From Phyto melanocephala (lineage: Eukaryota; Arthropoda; Insecta; Diptera; Rhinophoridae), in the NCBI GenBank assembly GCA_941918925.1, contig OW799233.1, positions 121,856,333 through 121,920,332 on the forward strand: a stretch of 64,000 bases of DNA, given 5' to 3'. Positions 34,241 through 46,845 of the stretch are shown here, in pieces. The position numbers were made by a program, and so were the translations under genes. The notes beneath the pieces are model-generated. The model made no database searches. It saw only the letters and a program-made list of their open reading frames with translations, and was not told the origin of the DNA. Every line of letters starts with the position of its first letter. Positions within the stretch are counted from its first letter, which is position 1.

Positions 34241-36880
34241 CAATTCGAAATTTTGTGTATTCTAGAGGCCACACAACGCTTGCAACTTCGAAGTTTGCAA
34301 GCGACCTCAACGTAACCTTCCAAATTTCAGAAAAACATACGTGTTACGCGCTGTTTTATAATAAAGCGCTTAATTTTCAATAGACAAAATAAACATATGT
34401 GATAGGTGTCAAATTTCAAAATTTTCACTTGCAGAAAAAAGTTCAAAATTAAAGTGAATTTTTCGAAAAACGCCTTACAAAACAATTCCGTATCAAGAGT
34501 AAAAAATCATTATGTGCTTTGCTTGTCTGCAGCCAAAATGTATATGTTTTATACAGGTGAATAAGCATCTTCCAAAATTTTAGATACTTTTGTACATCTA
34601 TTATGAAAAATTATTTTGAATTTCAAGAGGCATGAAAAATGTATTCTATTGCACTATTGATTTAGACGTCATGAAAAATGTCATTCACTTTGAATTTTTT
34701 AAACATTTTTTTGATGGGGTGAATTTTCATTATATATTTGGGGCAACACTTTGAAGCGACAAATTTCCCTAATAATTTGGGACATATTTAATTTTAATAT
34801 AAGATTATCGTTTGCTTAATATGATATTTTACAATAAATAAATAACCCCAAGGTGTGAGACATTTGGCGGTTTTCATTTTTCGACGCTTTTACATGGAGC
34901 CCTATTACATAGTAATATAACATACTGCACTTTTATAAAAAAGTACTTTTAAAATGGTAAGTTTTTTATTAACATCGGCTAAAAAGCTGAGGAGAAAATT
35001 ATTAATTTTAATTATTATTAATTGTATTGCTTAAGCCAATTTAATTTGCTACGTTTGGTCTATAGAATAATTTGTATATAAAACTTTTAATGTCGACCAA
35101 GCTTAGTTGCACGATAATATTATTTTCTAATTATAGAAAAATTGACAGACAATGACTTTCAATGTAAACATATTTAACAGTCACTCTGTTAGACTCCACA
35201 AGATGTCGAACAACAATTTTTCCAACAACATAATAAATTTGTTTACAAAGCACAAATTATAGAGCAACAGCAAAAGTTATTTAAAAAATACATTGAGTAA
35301 AAAAAATTGTTGTTGTTATTTATCAGGGTAACAGAAAGAATAAAAGTGACAAAGTAAAAAACAAAACCCGCAATTGTATTATGAAATGACATCATTATCT
35401 TCGCCTACATCATGATCAAACATTTCTAGACACATGACAAAATCGTACAATTTGGTTTTCTGATAAAGTCACTCTGTCAGTTTATTCTCATTACGATAAC
35501 ACTGACGCTGGCAATGATGGTGTTGATGACTAGGTTTAAAAAAAAACACGATACGACATTGTTGCTGGCTGGCTGGCTGACTGAGTGACTAAATCTTTCA
35601 GATTGTGTGCTTATTTGCATTGAAAACAATGAAGATGTACTACATTGAAATTGTAATGTAACAACATGGCTTAAATAATAGAGTCATTTATTTATTTTCT
35701 TTTCTTATTTCAACTTTTATTATTTTCCATTTAAGTTTTGGTGGTTAGAGAGAGAATTATTTTGGCTTCAGTGCTTTAGCACAAGAAACAAATGTACTTT
35801 GTACTCGCTATACTCCCTTTTTCCATACAAGTAGTTGAGCACTTCGAAAGATTTTAGATTAAATATACGAGTATAATTTGTAGCAATAAGAAACTTATTT
35901 TTCGGCTTTTCAAAAGTAAAGTTGTTTATTTTGTGAGACAATAAGAAGTTTCGTTGTATCCGTTTATTGTTTAAATACAAGCGGCTATGTTGTTGTTGAT
36001 TGTTTTATTTATTTACTTTTTTGTTTTTTTATTCTTTTATTACTTTATGGTATCGTGGTAAGACAGGAAAATTAAAATTTATTAATCTTTCTTGGCTTTT
36101 TGGAAGAATTTTAAAGTTGTCCGTTAAACAAGGACTTCTGATTTTGTTCAAGGAAATGTGCGTTAGAGCATTTAATTAATCAGAAAAAAGTTGGCCAGGA
36201 AAACCTTTAAATTTGAAATGTGAAGACTTATAACAAAGCAACCGTGTTATAGAACATGACTAATTTTTAATTTGTTACTTATGTTACTTGTACATACATA
36301 CGTACTAGGCCATATAAGAATATAAACTATTTGTACGAGGACATTACTTTTATTTGCCGAAGGCAGAGTAATATTTTGACATTTTTTGCCAAATCTTTTA
36401 AGTTTATTGACGGCTTCTAAAAGATATTTTTCTCTTAAGAGAATTAGTCGTTTTTCTAAGGTCAACTTATCTTAAAGAAAATGTAAAATCCACTTTATAT
36501 CTTTGCTAACAAAAATGAAATTAATATATTTTCCAAATATGTATTTTATTGGCAAAAGTTTAATGATTTTTTTCAAGCTTTAATTTTCTAATCTATAATT
36601 CTTAGAAAAGCTTGCCAGGTAAATTAAAGTACGGGTATTTAAAATGAATCTCACTTTGAGATCCTGCTCTTACTGCTGAAAATATTATGAATAATTTAAA
36701 AAATGCAACCAAACTACCTCAACTCTCTTATTTCAAAACTGCCTTGCAAAAATACCTTATATATAGATTTGGTCACTATTTTTTGTTGTGGTTCGCTGAA
36801 ATGCGACTTTCTTTTTTTTTTAATTCTAGTTATAGGTTATTTTGTTAAATAAATCTTCAAAATAGCTATTAAAAAATTTT
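34240..36880. other. AT-rich DNA, no gene seen
   Basis: About 2.6 kb without a recognisable gene or element. A short CTGG tandem repeat (ggctggctggctgactgact-like) lies near 35,566-35,585. Confidence 0.5.
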
Positions 36881-36889
36881 ATATTACTA

Positions 36890-36935
36890 CGGTGTTAAGC
36901 GGTGTTATGGAAAAATTCCCATGACCGTAGTAAAA
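36890..36935. repeat. Imperfect palindrome
   Basis: TTACTACGGT is matched by ACCGTAGTAA about 35 bases later, with a second short inner pairing (ATGG/CCAT). It may be a small hairpin element or chance. No copy elsewhere in the window. Confidence 0.45.
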
Positions 36936-36939
36936 AACA

Positions 36940-37528
36940 TACAAAAAAAAAATAAGCTTTTTATTTTAACCGACATATCTATTTAGTTATTGAATGTAAC
37001 CATGTATTTTTAAAAATATATTTTGAACTGCTAACTTGTTGTGCAACTATATTTAATTTTTTTTTTAATTTTTTTGGAGATTTTTTTTCCAAATTTTATA
37101 CACGAGATGACCAATTTTCATTCTTCTTTTCTTAATCAACATAACGGGGTTTAAACGGAAAAGTCTGTAATTAATACATTTGACTCATATATCGGCGATT
37201 TTATTTAGGACGCCATATTGATTCTTTAACCTATATAACTTCCACTTGTCAAGGAGTTTTATTATACCATATTGTGGGAGTTAAAAGGGGTACCTTTTTA
37301 AACACTGGATTTTACCTTGATAAATTTATTGTACGCCATTATGTAGTAGCTATTATCGTGGATGTTACATTTTCTATAGTGAGGCAAGATTTTATTGCCT
37401 TTATCACAGTTAGTTTTAACCCGGTATTTTAATTTTTCTCATTCACTATTTATGAGGCTACAGATTGCAATAAGTATGACCATTTGTGCTGGATTTAATT
37501 CATAGATGCCCAAAATTGTTTTGCATAA
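36940..37528. other. AT-rich DNA, nothing identified
   Basis: No recognisable feature. Confidence 0.5.
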
Positions 37529-37822
37529 GGCTATAATACACGGCATGTTTTTTACATCTGACTTTAAAATTTGTGAGACATATGTTAATCCACATGTCAG
37601 TCGAAATTATACTTTTACGCTGACTGCTTTGCAGCAGCAGAGATTTCTGCCAACGGCTGATGTCACATGTTTTGACAGAAGCAAATAGAGCGCACTCTAA
37701 TTGAAATTTTGTCACATGTTTTTTTTACAGAAGTAATGTTTTAAAGATAACACACAACATGTTCGTATTAGCAGTGGAGAATTTGACAAGTCAGCTGTAA
37801 AAAACATGCCGTGTATTAGCTC
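37529..37822 (+). mobile_element. MITE family C, copy 2
   Basis: About 294 bp, collinear with copy 1 at 28.8 kb, with the same inverted ends (GGCTATAATACACGGCATG and reversed AGCTAATACACGGCATG). Compared with copy 1 it keeps an extra segment (ccacatgtcagtcg near 37590-37603) also present in copy 3, so copies 2 and 3 are closer to the ancestral length there. Noncoding. Confidence 0.78.
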
Positions 37823-37824
37823 TT

Positions 37825-38285
37825 TTATTAGTGAGAGGTACAGTGTCACCAAAAAGTAAGCCCACAGGTTTTTATCAAAATTTTTCAACAAAAATTATTT
37901 TGGTTTTTATAAAATATAAAGTAGTGCAGTTCACACTCAATTTACTATTTTGTAGTTAAAAGAAAAAATAAGCGTATAGATTTCCATTAAAATTTAATAC
38001 AAGAAATTTTTGTTGAGTGTAAAAAACTAATAAAAATGCAGTAAATTTATTAATTTTTTACTTTCAAAATAGAAAATTTTCAATAAATTTTGCAGTTTTA
38101 AATTTGACTTTATAAAAATAAAATAGTTTTATTATTCCATTATAATTTTTTTTTAACACACTGTATATGAATAAATATCAACTCAGCCGCTATGCATGTG
38201 CACTCATCACTGTCTCATAGACGACTAAATTAAAGAACATAAAAATAAAAAGGGTGGGATTATAAACAATTGTTTGACAAAATGG
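37825..38285. other. AT-rich DNA, nothing identified
   Basis: Repeated aaaatttt-type runs and no recognisable feature. Confidence 0.5.
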
Positions 38286-38475
38286 GCATCTATCACGGAT
38301 GGAAATCATGGTACAATTGTAGTTTTTATGGTACATTTTTGACCTTGTTGGTACCGTGGTACTACCGCGAGCTACTTGGTACAATTTAAAAATTTTTCCA
38401 TGTTCTCTTTAATTTTGTTTGTGTTTGTTTTATTTTATACTGTCAGCTTCTCTGTTTTTGTTGCAATGCTGTTGT

Positions 38476-38601
38476 CAAAGCGAATTCGTGTACCAGGTGG
38501 TGTCAAGTCTGCAACAACAAAATCTGCCTAGTACTTTATTGCAAACTTCTTACAAAAATCCCCTCATAATTTGGCACCACCTGCTACATGAATTCGCCTT
38601 G
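38476..38601. mobile_element. 126-bp hAT-type MITE nested in the hAT element
   Basis: Inverted ends CAAAGCGAATTCGTGTACCA and, read inward from the other side, CAAGGCGAATTCATGTAGCA continue as GGTGGTGYCAA, about 29-31 bp with few mismatches. GCTGTTGT flanks both sides (38468-38475 and 38602-38609), an exact 8-bp duplication. The short size, noncoding centre and duplication length indicate a hAT-type MITE. It lies inside the larger hAT relic, so it inserted later. Confidence 0.88.
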
Positions 38602-38650
38602 GCTGTTGTTATATGTATTTTATTTTACTTATGACTCGTAAGCATGTAAG

Positions 38651-38978
38651 GTGGACTTTAATGATGAAGTACTAAAATGGTTCGATAAGTTTACTTCAGA
38701 AAATGTTATTATGGAAGAAACAAATTCAGTAGTAGCTCTTCTGGTGAAAATGTTTTCACACGAAGAAAGAAACTTTGAGGCAATAAATAATCAGTACAGA
38801 GCAAAATGAATTAAATGAGTTCATGTTCCCAGATATCTCAAGAATTGTAAGAGGAATTCTGTCTATTCCACATTCCTCGGCCAACGTCGAACGAGTTATT
38901 TCTTTTCAAAACCTAACTAAAACAAAGGAAAGAAATAGACTACACGTTTCTACTGTCTTAAATTTGATACAAACATAA
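38651..38978 (+). pseudogene. hAT transposase C-terminal relic
   Basis: One frame gives FNDEVLKWFDKFTSEN. A second, after a frameshift near 38,805, gives ELNEFMFPDISRIVRGILSI and PHSSANVERVISFQNLTKTK followed by ERNRLHVSTVLNLIQT and a stop. The P.SSA.VER.FS...K.RNRL..TV pattern is the hAT C-terminal dimerisation region. The catalytic core upstream is missing or unrecognisable, replaced by AT-rich sequence and the nested MITE. It is non-functional. Confidence 0.85.
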
Positions 38979-39279
38979 GATTTATTGAAGTCAACATATT
39001 GTTGTTGCTTTATTTTTAAAATAACAGAAAATTTATTATCTAAAAGTATTTAATAAACAAAATTTGTTAAATAACCTATCTCTACGTACATATGGACCTA
39101 TGAATGTAATATTTAATATATTTTTTATTGTATACTGGATTTTTATACACATTTTTATTAAGTTTCTGTTTTTAATAATAAATATTTAAAAAATGGTACC
39201 GTCATGGCCTAAAAAGTACATTTTGTTTTCATACTTGGTACAAAATCATAAAAGCCATTTTCCTTCCCTGGCATCTATC

Positions 39280-40070
39280 ATTTAAATACAGGTCTTTGAA
39301 AGACTGATACAACTACAGCTCGGTGAACATGCGGTGATTTCTAAAAGTTTATTGCAACCACATGCAGACTGACGAATAGACTGGCGTTGTTCAATCGACT
39401 ACCCTATTTATCAGCTTTTGGAAAATACTTTAAGTGATCAGAAATAAATATTGTAGAAATTACAATTGGAAAAACATAGATATCTTTATTGCCACAGGTG
39501 AATGGCATTAATTTAAAAAGTATTGCGAAGACATGGCTGAGTTTCTAATTGCAATCTCAGCATTACTTATTTAAGCTCCATAACGTTAGATAGTCAAATT
39601 CCTTTTTGCCTTCTATAGTATATTAAAACTTAAATTGGCTTAATAAAAAATTGCAGTAAAGATGCGAAAAAGTACCTTTTGGATCGCCCATGTTGTTTTT
39701 AATCTCAACTAATATCAAACGTCCCCCACCTAAAAATTATAGAATAATAAAGGCAGCATATAAGAGTAAGAGTAAGAAAAATAGAGAAACGTAATTTTGA
39801 ATTCTATGTTCACAAACTTAGAAAGTGTCATAGAAGTGTACCTTTTTCGGTTTCACATATTAATGCAAAAATTTTAAGTTTGAAATTTTTAACAATGTAT
39901 TTAATTAACTACAATAATTATTTATAATGAATAATTCGACTTTTTTGCACAAAAACATATATAAAAAAAGTACTACTTAAGTTACTCAGTTCCTTTTTTT
40001 CAAAACGATTTTTTTTTATTCTGGTGAAACAACCCCTCTTTAAAATAATTATGATTAAATATATATTTGC
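39280..40070. repeat. Diverged repeat-derived DNA
   Basis: Between about 39,290 and 39,510 weak matches to family B occur (GATTTCTAAAAGTTTATTGCA, gtagaaattacaattggaaa), consistent with a very old copy. Between about 39,655 and 39,850 motifs such as aaaagtaccttttggat and cacaaacttagaaagtg resemble the degenerate repeat at 48.1-48.5 kb. No gene. Confidence 0.4.
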
Positions 40071-40074
40071 GTTT

Positions 40075-40940
40075 AACAAGTAAGAGCGCTATATTCGGCC
40101 GTGCCGAATCTTATATACCCTTCACAACGTGTAGTCATGCAATAACAGTAGTTTGTGACACCATTCATCCCATATGAAATACGTACATACATATAAAAAC
40201 ATACATATATAAAAACATCCCATTGCAAAATTATAAATTCACGTATGTATGTTAAAAAAACAAAAAAAAAAAATAAAAAAAAAATTTAAAAAAAAAATTA
40301 AAAAAAAAATTTAAAAAAAAATTAAAAAAAAAAAATTTAAAAAAAAAATTAAAAAAAAATATTAAAAAAAATTATTGTATATATAATATATATAAAACAA
40401 AAATAAAAAAAAAATAAATAAAAAAAAATAATAATAAAAATATAAATAATATATAAAATAAAAAATAAAAAAAAAATAATAAAAAAAATTTTAAAAAAAA
40501 TTAAAAAAAAATTTTTTTTGGCTCAGCTGGGATTCGATGCCACGTTTTCTCTAACCAGTATACACGTTTGTATGTATGTATGTTGTTGTTGTAATGTTGT
40601 TTTTGTGAATAAAAAATCGAGGTGGTCGTGGGTTTTTGCTCATATCTCAGTTGTTTATGTACCGATGTTTCTGATTTTCAATACCGTTTTACTCCCGAAT
40701 ATTTCTGATATTTTAATACCTCACCCGAGTCCAAGCGATGTCGGGGGGCTTAAAAAAGTTGATTTCAACATACACACGGACAGACGGTCAGACGGACAGA
40801 CTGACAGGGCTTAATCGACTCCCCTATTTATAAGCTTTCAGAAAATATATACTTTATGGGGTCGGAAATCAAAATTGTAGAAATTTCACACGGAATGACA
40901 AACCTATATATACCCTTTTTCACTGTGTGAAGGGTATAAA
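40075..40940 (-). repeat. Family B interspersed repeat, copy 2
   Basis: It starts AACAAGTAAGAGCGCTATAT with the hairpin TTCGGCCGTGCCGAA and TATACCCTTCAC. A block shared with copy 1 in reverse follows (gtagtcatgcaataacag, catcccatatgaaat), then an extremely A-rich core (about 40,250-40,520), the segment ttggctcagctgggattcga, the ggtggtcgtgg block, CGGACAGACGGTCAGACGGA iterations, and the end GTGTGAAGGGTATAA. It is the most complete family B copy. The ggctcagctgggattcg segment faintly resembles an inverted tRNA T-arm, which I do not rely on. Confidence 0.78.
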
Positions 40941-40941
40941 A

Positions 40942-43480
40942 AAGTTTTACCTTAATAATTATCAATAGTTTATTGGGCAGTGTTAATATATAACTAGATA
41001 GACTTTATTACTAGAAACCAATTAATGTCTGGTCTTCCTTATATACTGGACATACAACATCCTCACTTTAACTTTAACTTTTTAAACTCTCGCTATGCTT
41101 AAAACTTTTTCTTTTGCTGTTTAAAATCTTTAAATTATTGCTTTCCTTAAAAGACATATGAGTTGTATAGTTTAAAATCTATATATCATTGACAAAATCA
41201 GTCACTTAAAAGTCATTTCCTTTTTTTTTTTGTAAACTATGTTTCCTTATTCCTTTACGGTTGCTTGACTTTCGAAAGTTTTGCAGTATAATCAATCTGT
41301 ATTATTGATTTTCTTTTCTTAATTTTTGCAAAATTTCTAAATCAACTGGATTTAAACATATACCATTTAACCTATGGCATGTAGAAAATTTTTTTGTTTG
41401 TTTTGGTTTGTACAAGAAATATAAGTTTTCTTTTGTACAACAAGAAATATTATTTCTACTTCTTTTTTTGTCCTAAAACTATTCTACAGAATTTATTTTT
41501 AATTAAGTTTACTGCAGTTTTAAATATAAGACTTATGCCCACCCATTACACACATATTTACTATTCGAATTAGTTTGAGTCTGTGTGAGTATCAGTATAT
41601 GTATTTTAAAGGTTTATTTTATTATCTATCAAGCATTTGAATATTTATTCTCTTTTGTTCTTTAAGTTAAAGTTTTAGCTAAGGAACGACAAAACTAAAA
41701 AAGTCGATTCCACAAAAAGTTTTTTAATCTTTTTTCCCTTTCCGTTTTTTTTTTTTTACTTTAAAGCAATTATTTTTGTTATTAGTTGCAAAAAGGTATG
41801 CTGCAAATTTCCTTTAGCTTACTTGTTGTTATTTTTATTTAAACTAAATTTATTTAAAGCATACTTTTTGATTTAGAAGCCATAAAAAACACAATACAGC
41901 AGAGAATAAATTCAAGAAAAAAGTATAAAAAGAAAAACTTCAAGCATACTTTTAGGAATACCACTATGGTATTTCAACCAGCAGCACTTTTGCACTCTTT
42001 TTTTGAAAATGTTTTAGTTTTTGCAATTTGTATTGGTGTTATGGCATAGTCGAATAGCAATGTACGTTTGTATAATCACTCTCTTCTCTTTTAACCTAGA
42101 AACCTTGCTGGCAATTTTTTTTATTTTAATTTCATAGTATTTGTTTTAAATTTAGCGTACATAACAAGTTTGAGAGTCACATATACTACTCACTGCCACT
42201 GTTGCTCTATAATAGATACAGCTAAAGAAAACAAAATAATTGAAACTGAGTAGAGAATTTTTTTTTAGAAAAGTAGCATTGGTAACAACTGTGGTGCTGA
42301 AAACATCAGTTTATTGCCAATGTATTTCATCGATTTTTATTTTGTAAAGTCTCCAGTTTACAAAAACTTTCACTTAGGAAAGATGTCCATGTTAAAAAAT
42401 GTAACTTAATAAAAAATTTATACTATACCCTAAAGGTAAATTTACAAGGTGTTCTAGGTTTGGAATTAATTTTGAGGAAGAAACAAAATTTATTACAAAC
42501 CTTTTGTGATGAGAGAATATTATATTAAAACCAGAATCTTTTTAAGTTTGTACCTCTGTGGCAAAAAAATATAACTTAAGAAAATAACATATTGAATTTA
42601 TGAGTCAGGTGTTGCTTTATTATTTTCAAAATTTAAAATTATTGCCAACAACCGAAACCGACCATATTTTGTCCAACAGAATTTTTATTGTTTGACAGGA
42701 GATTTCTGTCCTCCCACTTTGTTAATGTATATTTTTAATGATGTTTTATGGATTTGCTTTTATGTTTGACCTTTTATTTGTAAAGTTAAGAAAAGTTTTA
42801 TTGACACATATTTTGCAAAACATTTCCGTACAAGCAATTTATTTAAGTAGGTTTTAAAAAATATTTTAAATAAATTCTTTGGTTAATTTAAGTATAGTAA
42901 ACGAATATGTAATAATTATTAAAGCTTAGTAGCGTAATAAAGTAAGGACCAATCGTTATAATATTATGCATAAGATAGTTGAGGAGAATTAATTATGAAA
43001 ACTCCATAATTACAGAATATTCGAAGAATTATAATTAAATTTACATAACTTACTTTTTTTTACATTTATCTTATTTACAACCTATCCAAAAGGATATTAA
43101 GTAAATTCGATAACATAGCTTACCATTGGCAAAATTAAACCTCTCTATCTGAACACGTTGTTGCGTTTATATCTTTAACAAAGGTTGGTTTCGTTTAACT
43201 AAACTGGGATTCTTTTAATTGCAAATAACAGTTAGCACACTTAAAACTTACGTTATGAAAATAAATAAAAGAACATTAATTAAAAATTGATTATTATGAC
43301 CTTCAGCCTGAAAAAATCGATTAAATTCCAACAATTAAATTTTATAAAAATTTTTATTACTTGGAAAATTAGTAGGATAGTGCAGTATTGGGGGGTCTCG
43401 TTTAAGGCTACATCATGGTTTAAGATGGCAATTTGGAGTCCCAAAATTACTGTTGTGTTTATAAGGTGACAGCCAAATTC
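40942..43480. other. AT-rich DNA, no gene seen
   Basis: About 2.5 kb of AT-rich sequence with many T and A runs. No coding, RNA or inverted-repeat feature is recognised. Confidence 0.5.
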
Positions 43481-44050
43481 CTTTAAGGCTACAGTTTCTC
43501 ATAAGATAGATGAAACCATAAATGTCAGCGCTACTGATGGAAAGAGATGCGGCATAGCATCGCTTGCAGTTAATTGTGAAGCATGCAAGAATTATAGACC
43601 TGGTTTATAACTCAAATTCCAATGGAGTGGTCGAAAACATCATCATACTCTTATTTTAAATGGCTGCAGATCCATAAGAACATGAAGAATGACAATGATG
43701 GTTTCCTCACGGACGGCAGAACAAGTGCTGCACTGACCTCAGTTGAGTGTAAACTATCCAACCTGAATCTTTTTGGATGCATTACTTCTTGGTAACTGTT
43801 TTTTCAAGATGACATGTGGGGTGGGGATAAAAGCTCTGGGGTCTTACAGCTATAATTTGGAAGAGCTTAATCTCAGGATTAATTAAGGAATTAACGGGAA
43901 TCATTAGGCCCCTAGAGCTTGTTCTAGTCGTGTTATTGGTTGCCTCATAATAAGTTGGTAACCTCATAATAAGACCACCGTTTGATTGTGGCCCTCGGTG
44001 GTGAGACTGACGTAATTTGATGAACAGTATGACCAGCATCAATTCTAGAA
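43480..44050. other. GC-richer island, possible decayed coding relic
   Basis: Base composition is clearly less AT-rich than the surroundings, and both strands show moderately long open stretches (86 codons on the minus strand, 44042 to 43782). No conserved motif is recognised. It may be an old retroelement or other coding remnant. I do not assign a family. Confidence 0.3.
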
Positions 44051-45790
44051 AAATATAGCATCACTTTGGACCAATTGTGGGGAATATGAAAAAGTTGGAC
44101 TCGATATAGTTGGGGAAACTAAAGTTTTACTATTATTTTTAAAATACTTCATCATACTTATAATAACGGATGGCTGAATAAACAACACAGCAAAACAATG
44201 AAATCGGAAATCTTATGGACAAAGTAGCAAGATAAATTCCAATCAGTTGAATATACCAGCTAGTAATTCGTTAGTTGCAATATAAGTTAAGTCACCAATT
44301 GTTAAGCCGAGTATAGCGAATAGAAATTGCGTTGCACTGCTAATCAATCATTAACTAAATAAATATAACAAGGGGAAATGTACTGTCGAATTGTATTTAA
44401 ATGTATTTTGAAATCTAATGGAAATGGTTCTGCAAACGAGGCAATATTGAAATGGATTTAGCGATACGCATAGGCATATTAGGGAAAGAATTTTTTTTGT
44501 CCAGAACTTAGAAGTTGTCTAAACAATTTGTTGATATAAGGAAAGACCTTGCACAAAGTGAACCATCTGAAAATTTGAAAAAAAGGGTACCAGTTGTAAA
44601 CAGGCTCGTATGGTGCTCAAAATCCTCTTCTATACATATACATATATTATTAAAATTGTTTTCGTTTATGCGTTTATTAGTGATTTGTTAATTTATGTTC
44701 TATAATGCGAAGATTTTCTCATAGCAAAAGATAATTTATAAAAAAGATAATAAAGAAAATTTATAACAAAATTATTAATAAAATAAAAATTTTATTAGTA
44801 TTTTTTACTATTAGTTAGCCATTCATCCGGAATTTCCATAACTTTTTGTAATTCAGTTTTTTTTTCGAAAATGTTCTAACAGTTTTTTTGCCATAAAATA
44901 TGCAACAGATTTCCTTCAAAATCAAACCCTAAACTTATGCATCAATTTTAATTTATATAATTATGATACACATTTTCCTTCATTTATTAACTAGTTCTAC
45001 TAGTATCGATTTAATTTAAAGCAATTTCCTTCTTGGTTTTAATTTAATTTTCCCACACAGTGTTACCATTTATTAACCTTTTTAGCCGATATGTAATTAC
45101 GTATGCATAATCCGTTCGGTTTAATTTGCCTTTAAGTCCTACAGCAAAATGCGAAAGTATCGTTGAAAAATGCTTATAAAACTTAAACGAATACAAAGTA
45201 AACTCATAACAAGTGTAATTTATCACATGTCAAAAGAAAAAAATTATGTTGGAAAAAATGGGAGAAATTATGATTAAATGGTGTAGTATGCTATATCAAC
45301 TGGAGAAATCACCGACAAGGAAAAGAACAAACAAGAAGGGTTAACTAAAATTCAAAGCAATATTTTAACGTTTTTGCTGAAAGTGAAAGTAAAACAGAGA
45401 AAAGTTTTTTATATTTTTTTGGGTTCATTTACATTATAGTTTGTATTTTGTTTTAAAAACCAGAACGCTAGTTAAACGATGACACGCGTCAATTAATAAA
45501 AAGAACATTTTTAATGGCTTCTCAGAGAAAAAGAAAAACAAAAACATGCGTTTGTGTTTATATGTACGCGGTTATTGTGTCCTTGGGCTAGTATTTCTAT
45601 ACGCTTATTAAATTTTTGCTTGTGTGTATGTGTGAGAAAGAGGGTTCTTTCAATGAAAAACATTATAAATGTTTTGCATAAATAAAGGGGTGTTTTCTAT
45701 AATAATTTTTTATGTTTTATATATGTAAAGCCTTAAGGCTTTACTTTTTCCAGTTTTTTTAGATGTTTGTTGCTTTAGAGCTATAAAAAT
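44050..45790. other. AT-rich DNA, no gene seen
   Basis: No recognisable feature. Confidence 0.5.
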
Positions 45791-45796
45791 TATATA

Positions 45797-46365
45797 CAGG
45801 GTGGTCCAACCAAAACGCACGATGTTTATTTTAAAGAAAACAAAACGATTACAGAAAATTATCTAAATATCTGTTATTATGATATAAGGCTATGACAGTT
45901 GTGTGTGTAACACACAAAATATTATTCACGGCTTTGGTGGCATACTCCTTTATGATGGTCTCTATATTCAATGCAAACGAGACGTAATTGAAGTTTCTTG
46001 TAATAAATGTATCGAATTATCTCATCCTTTAGCCTTGAATTGTTTTTGACTTATTGACGTACACTTTTTCTGTTTAATATTCCCAAAAAGGGAAGTTCAA
46101 CCATGTCAAATCACGTGAGATAATACGGCCATTGAATTTCTCGTGGAAATGAGCAATTATATTGTGCTGGTTAGGCATCGGTTTTCAACTATCACTGACG
46201 AATTCTGACTAAAAATGCACGATGTGCTTCCATTTCGTAAAAAAAACAATCTTAACTCGCCGCTCAATTGTGTAGCTCCCCATGTTTGAATTTGTCAAAC
46301 ACTGAAACAAATTTATACCAAATCAAGTTGAGCAAAATACTTGACTTTATGGTTGGATCACCCTT
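45797..46365 (-). mobile_element. Mariner-like element, internally deleted
   Basis: The left end CAGGGTGGTCCAACCA and the right end, read inward, AAGGGTGATCCAACCA are inverted repeats flanked by TA on both sides. On the minus strand, from the right, there is a decayed N-terminus (IERRVKIV-like start near 46,270). Later, segments such as KDEIIRYI and CIEYRDHHKGVC recall the C-terminal region. The catalytic middle is deleted. The ends differ from the GGTGGTTAAATTTTAAGGG mariner of family A, so this is a separate lineage. At 569 bp it is a deletion derivative. Confidence 0.75.
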
Positions 46366-46369
46366 TATT

Positions 46370-46840
46370 CTAACAAACATAAGTTAGTTTTTAATTTCCT
46401 GCTTTAATTAGATCAGATAAAACAATAAAATTATATTGTTCTGGAAAGTATTTTTTACTTTGAGTTTCATTTTAAGAACAAGTGAGGAACATTATATGTT
46501 AAGCAATTTCTTTCAACTTAATGCAAACTATAATATTTTTGGTGCAAAAGTAAATAACTTTTTTTTTTTAAATATTTTAATATATTTACATACAAGTATA
46601 AAATATTATTTCTTGCCCCAGCACAGTAATTAATAATAGTTTGTGTATGCGTTCCCGCCAGCTTAATAATATTTTATCAAAATGGTGTGCTGAATATATG
46701 TGGGTACAACTTAACAATTCCATTTGATTTTTTTATTTAAAGCCAAACAAAATTTTAAATTTATTTCCCCTTTTTTTCAGCAACTTAATTAAATTATAGT
46801 CAAAAATTTTTCTTATAATAATTTATTTGAAAGTTTTTTT
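46370..46840. other. AT-rich DNA upstream of the recursive splice site
   Basis: No coding feature is recognised. T-rich tracts become denser towards 46,860. Confidence 0.45.
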
Positions 46841-46845
46841 AATAA

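Larger units (their letters stand above)
38294..39270 (+). mobile_element. hAT element, decayed, with exact 8-bp target duplication
   Basis: The left end CACGGATGGAAATCATGG and the right end, read inward, CAGGGAAGGAAAATGG are terminal inverted repeats of hAT type. Both sides are flanked by GCATCTAT (38286-38293 and 39271-39278), an exact 8-bp target duplication as expected for hAT. Several internal GGTAC-rich subterminal motifs occur near both ends. The interior keeps the C-terminus of a hAT transposase and a nested 126-bp MITE. The element is 977 bp, so most of the transposase is deleted. Confidence 0.88.

Noticed and set aside
40250..40520. A/T-rich core as a replication origin or matrix attachment region
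   Set aside because: It is the internal low-complexity part of family B, also present at 2.82-3.03 kb. Composition alone does not support such a role.
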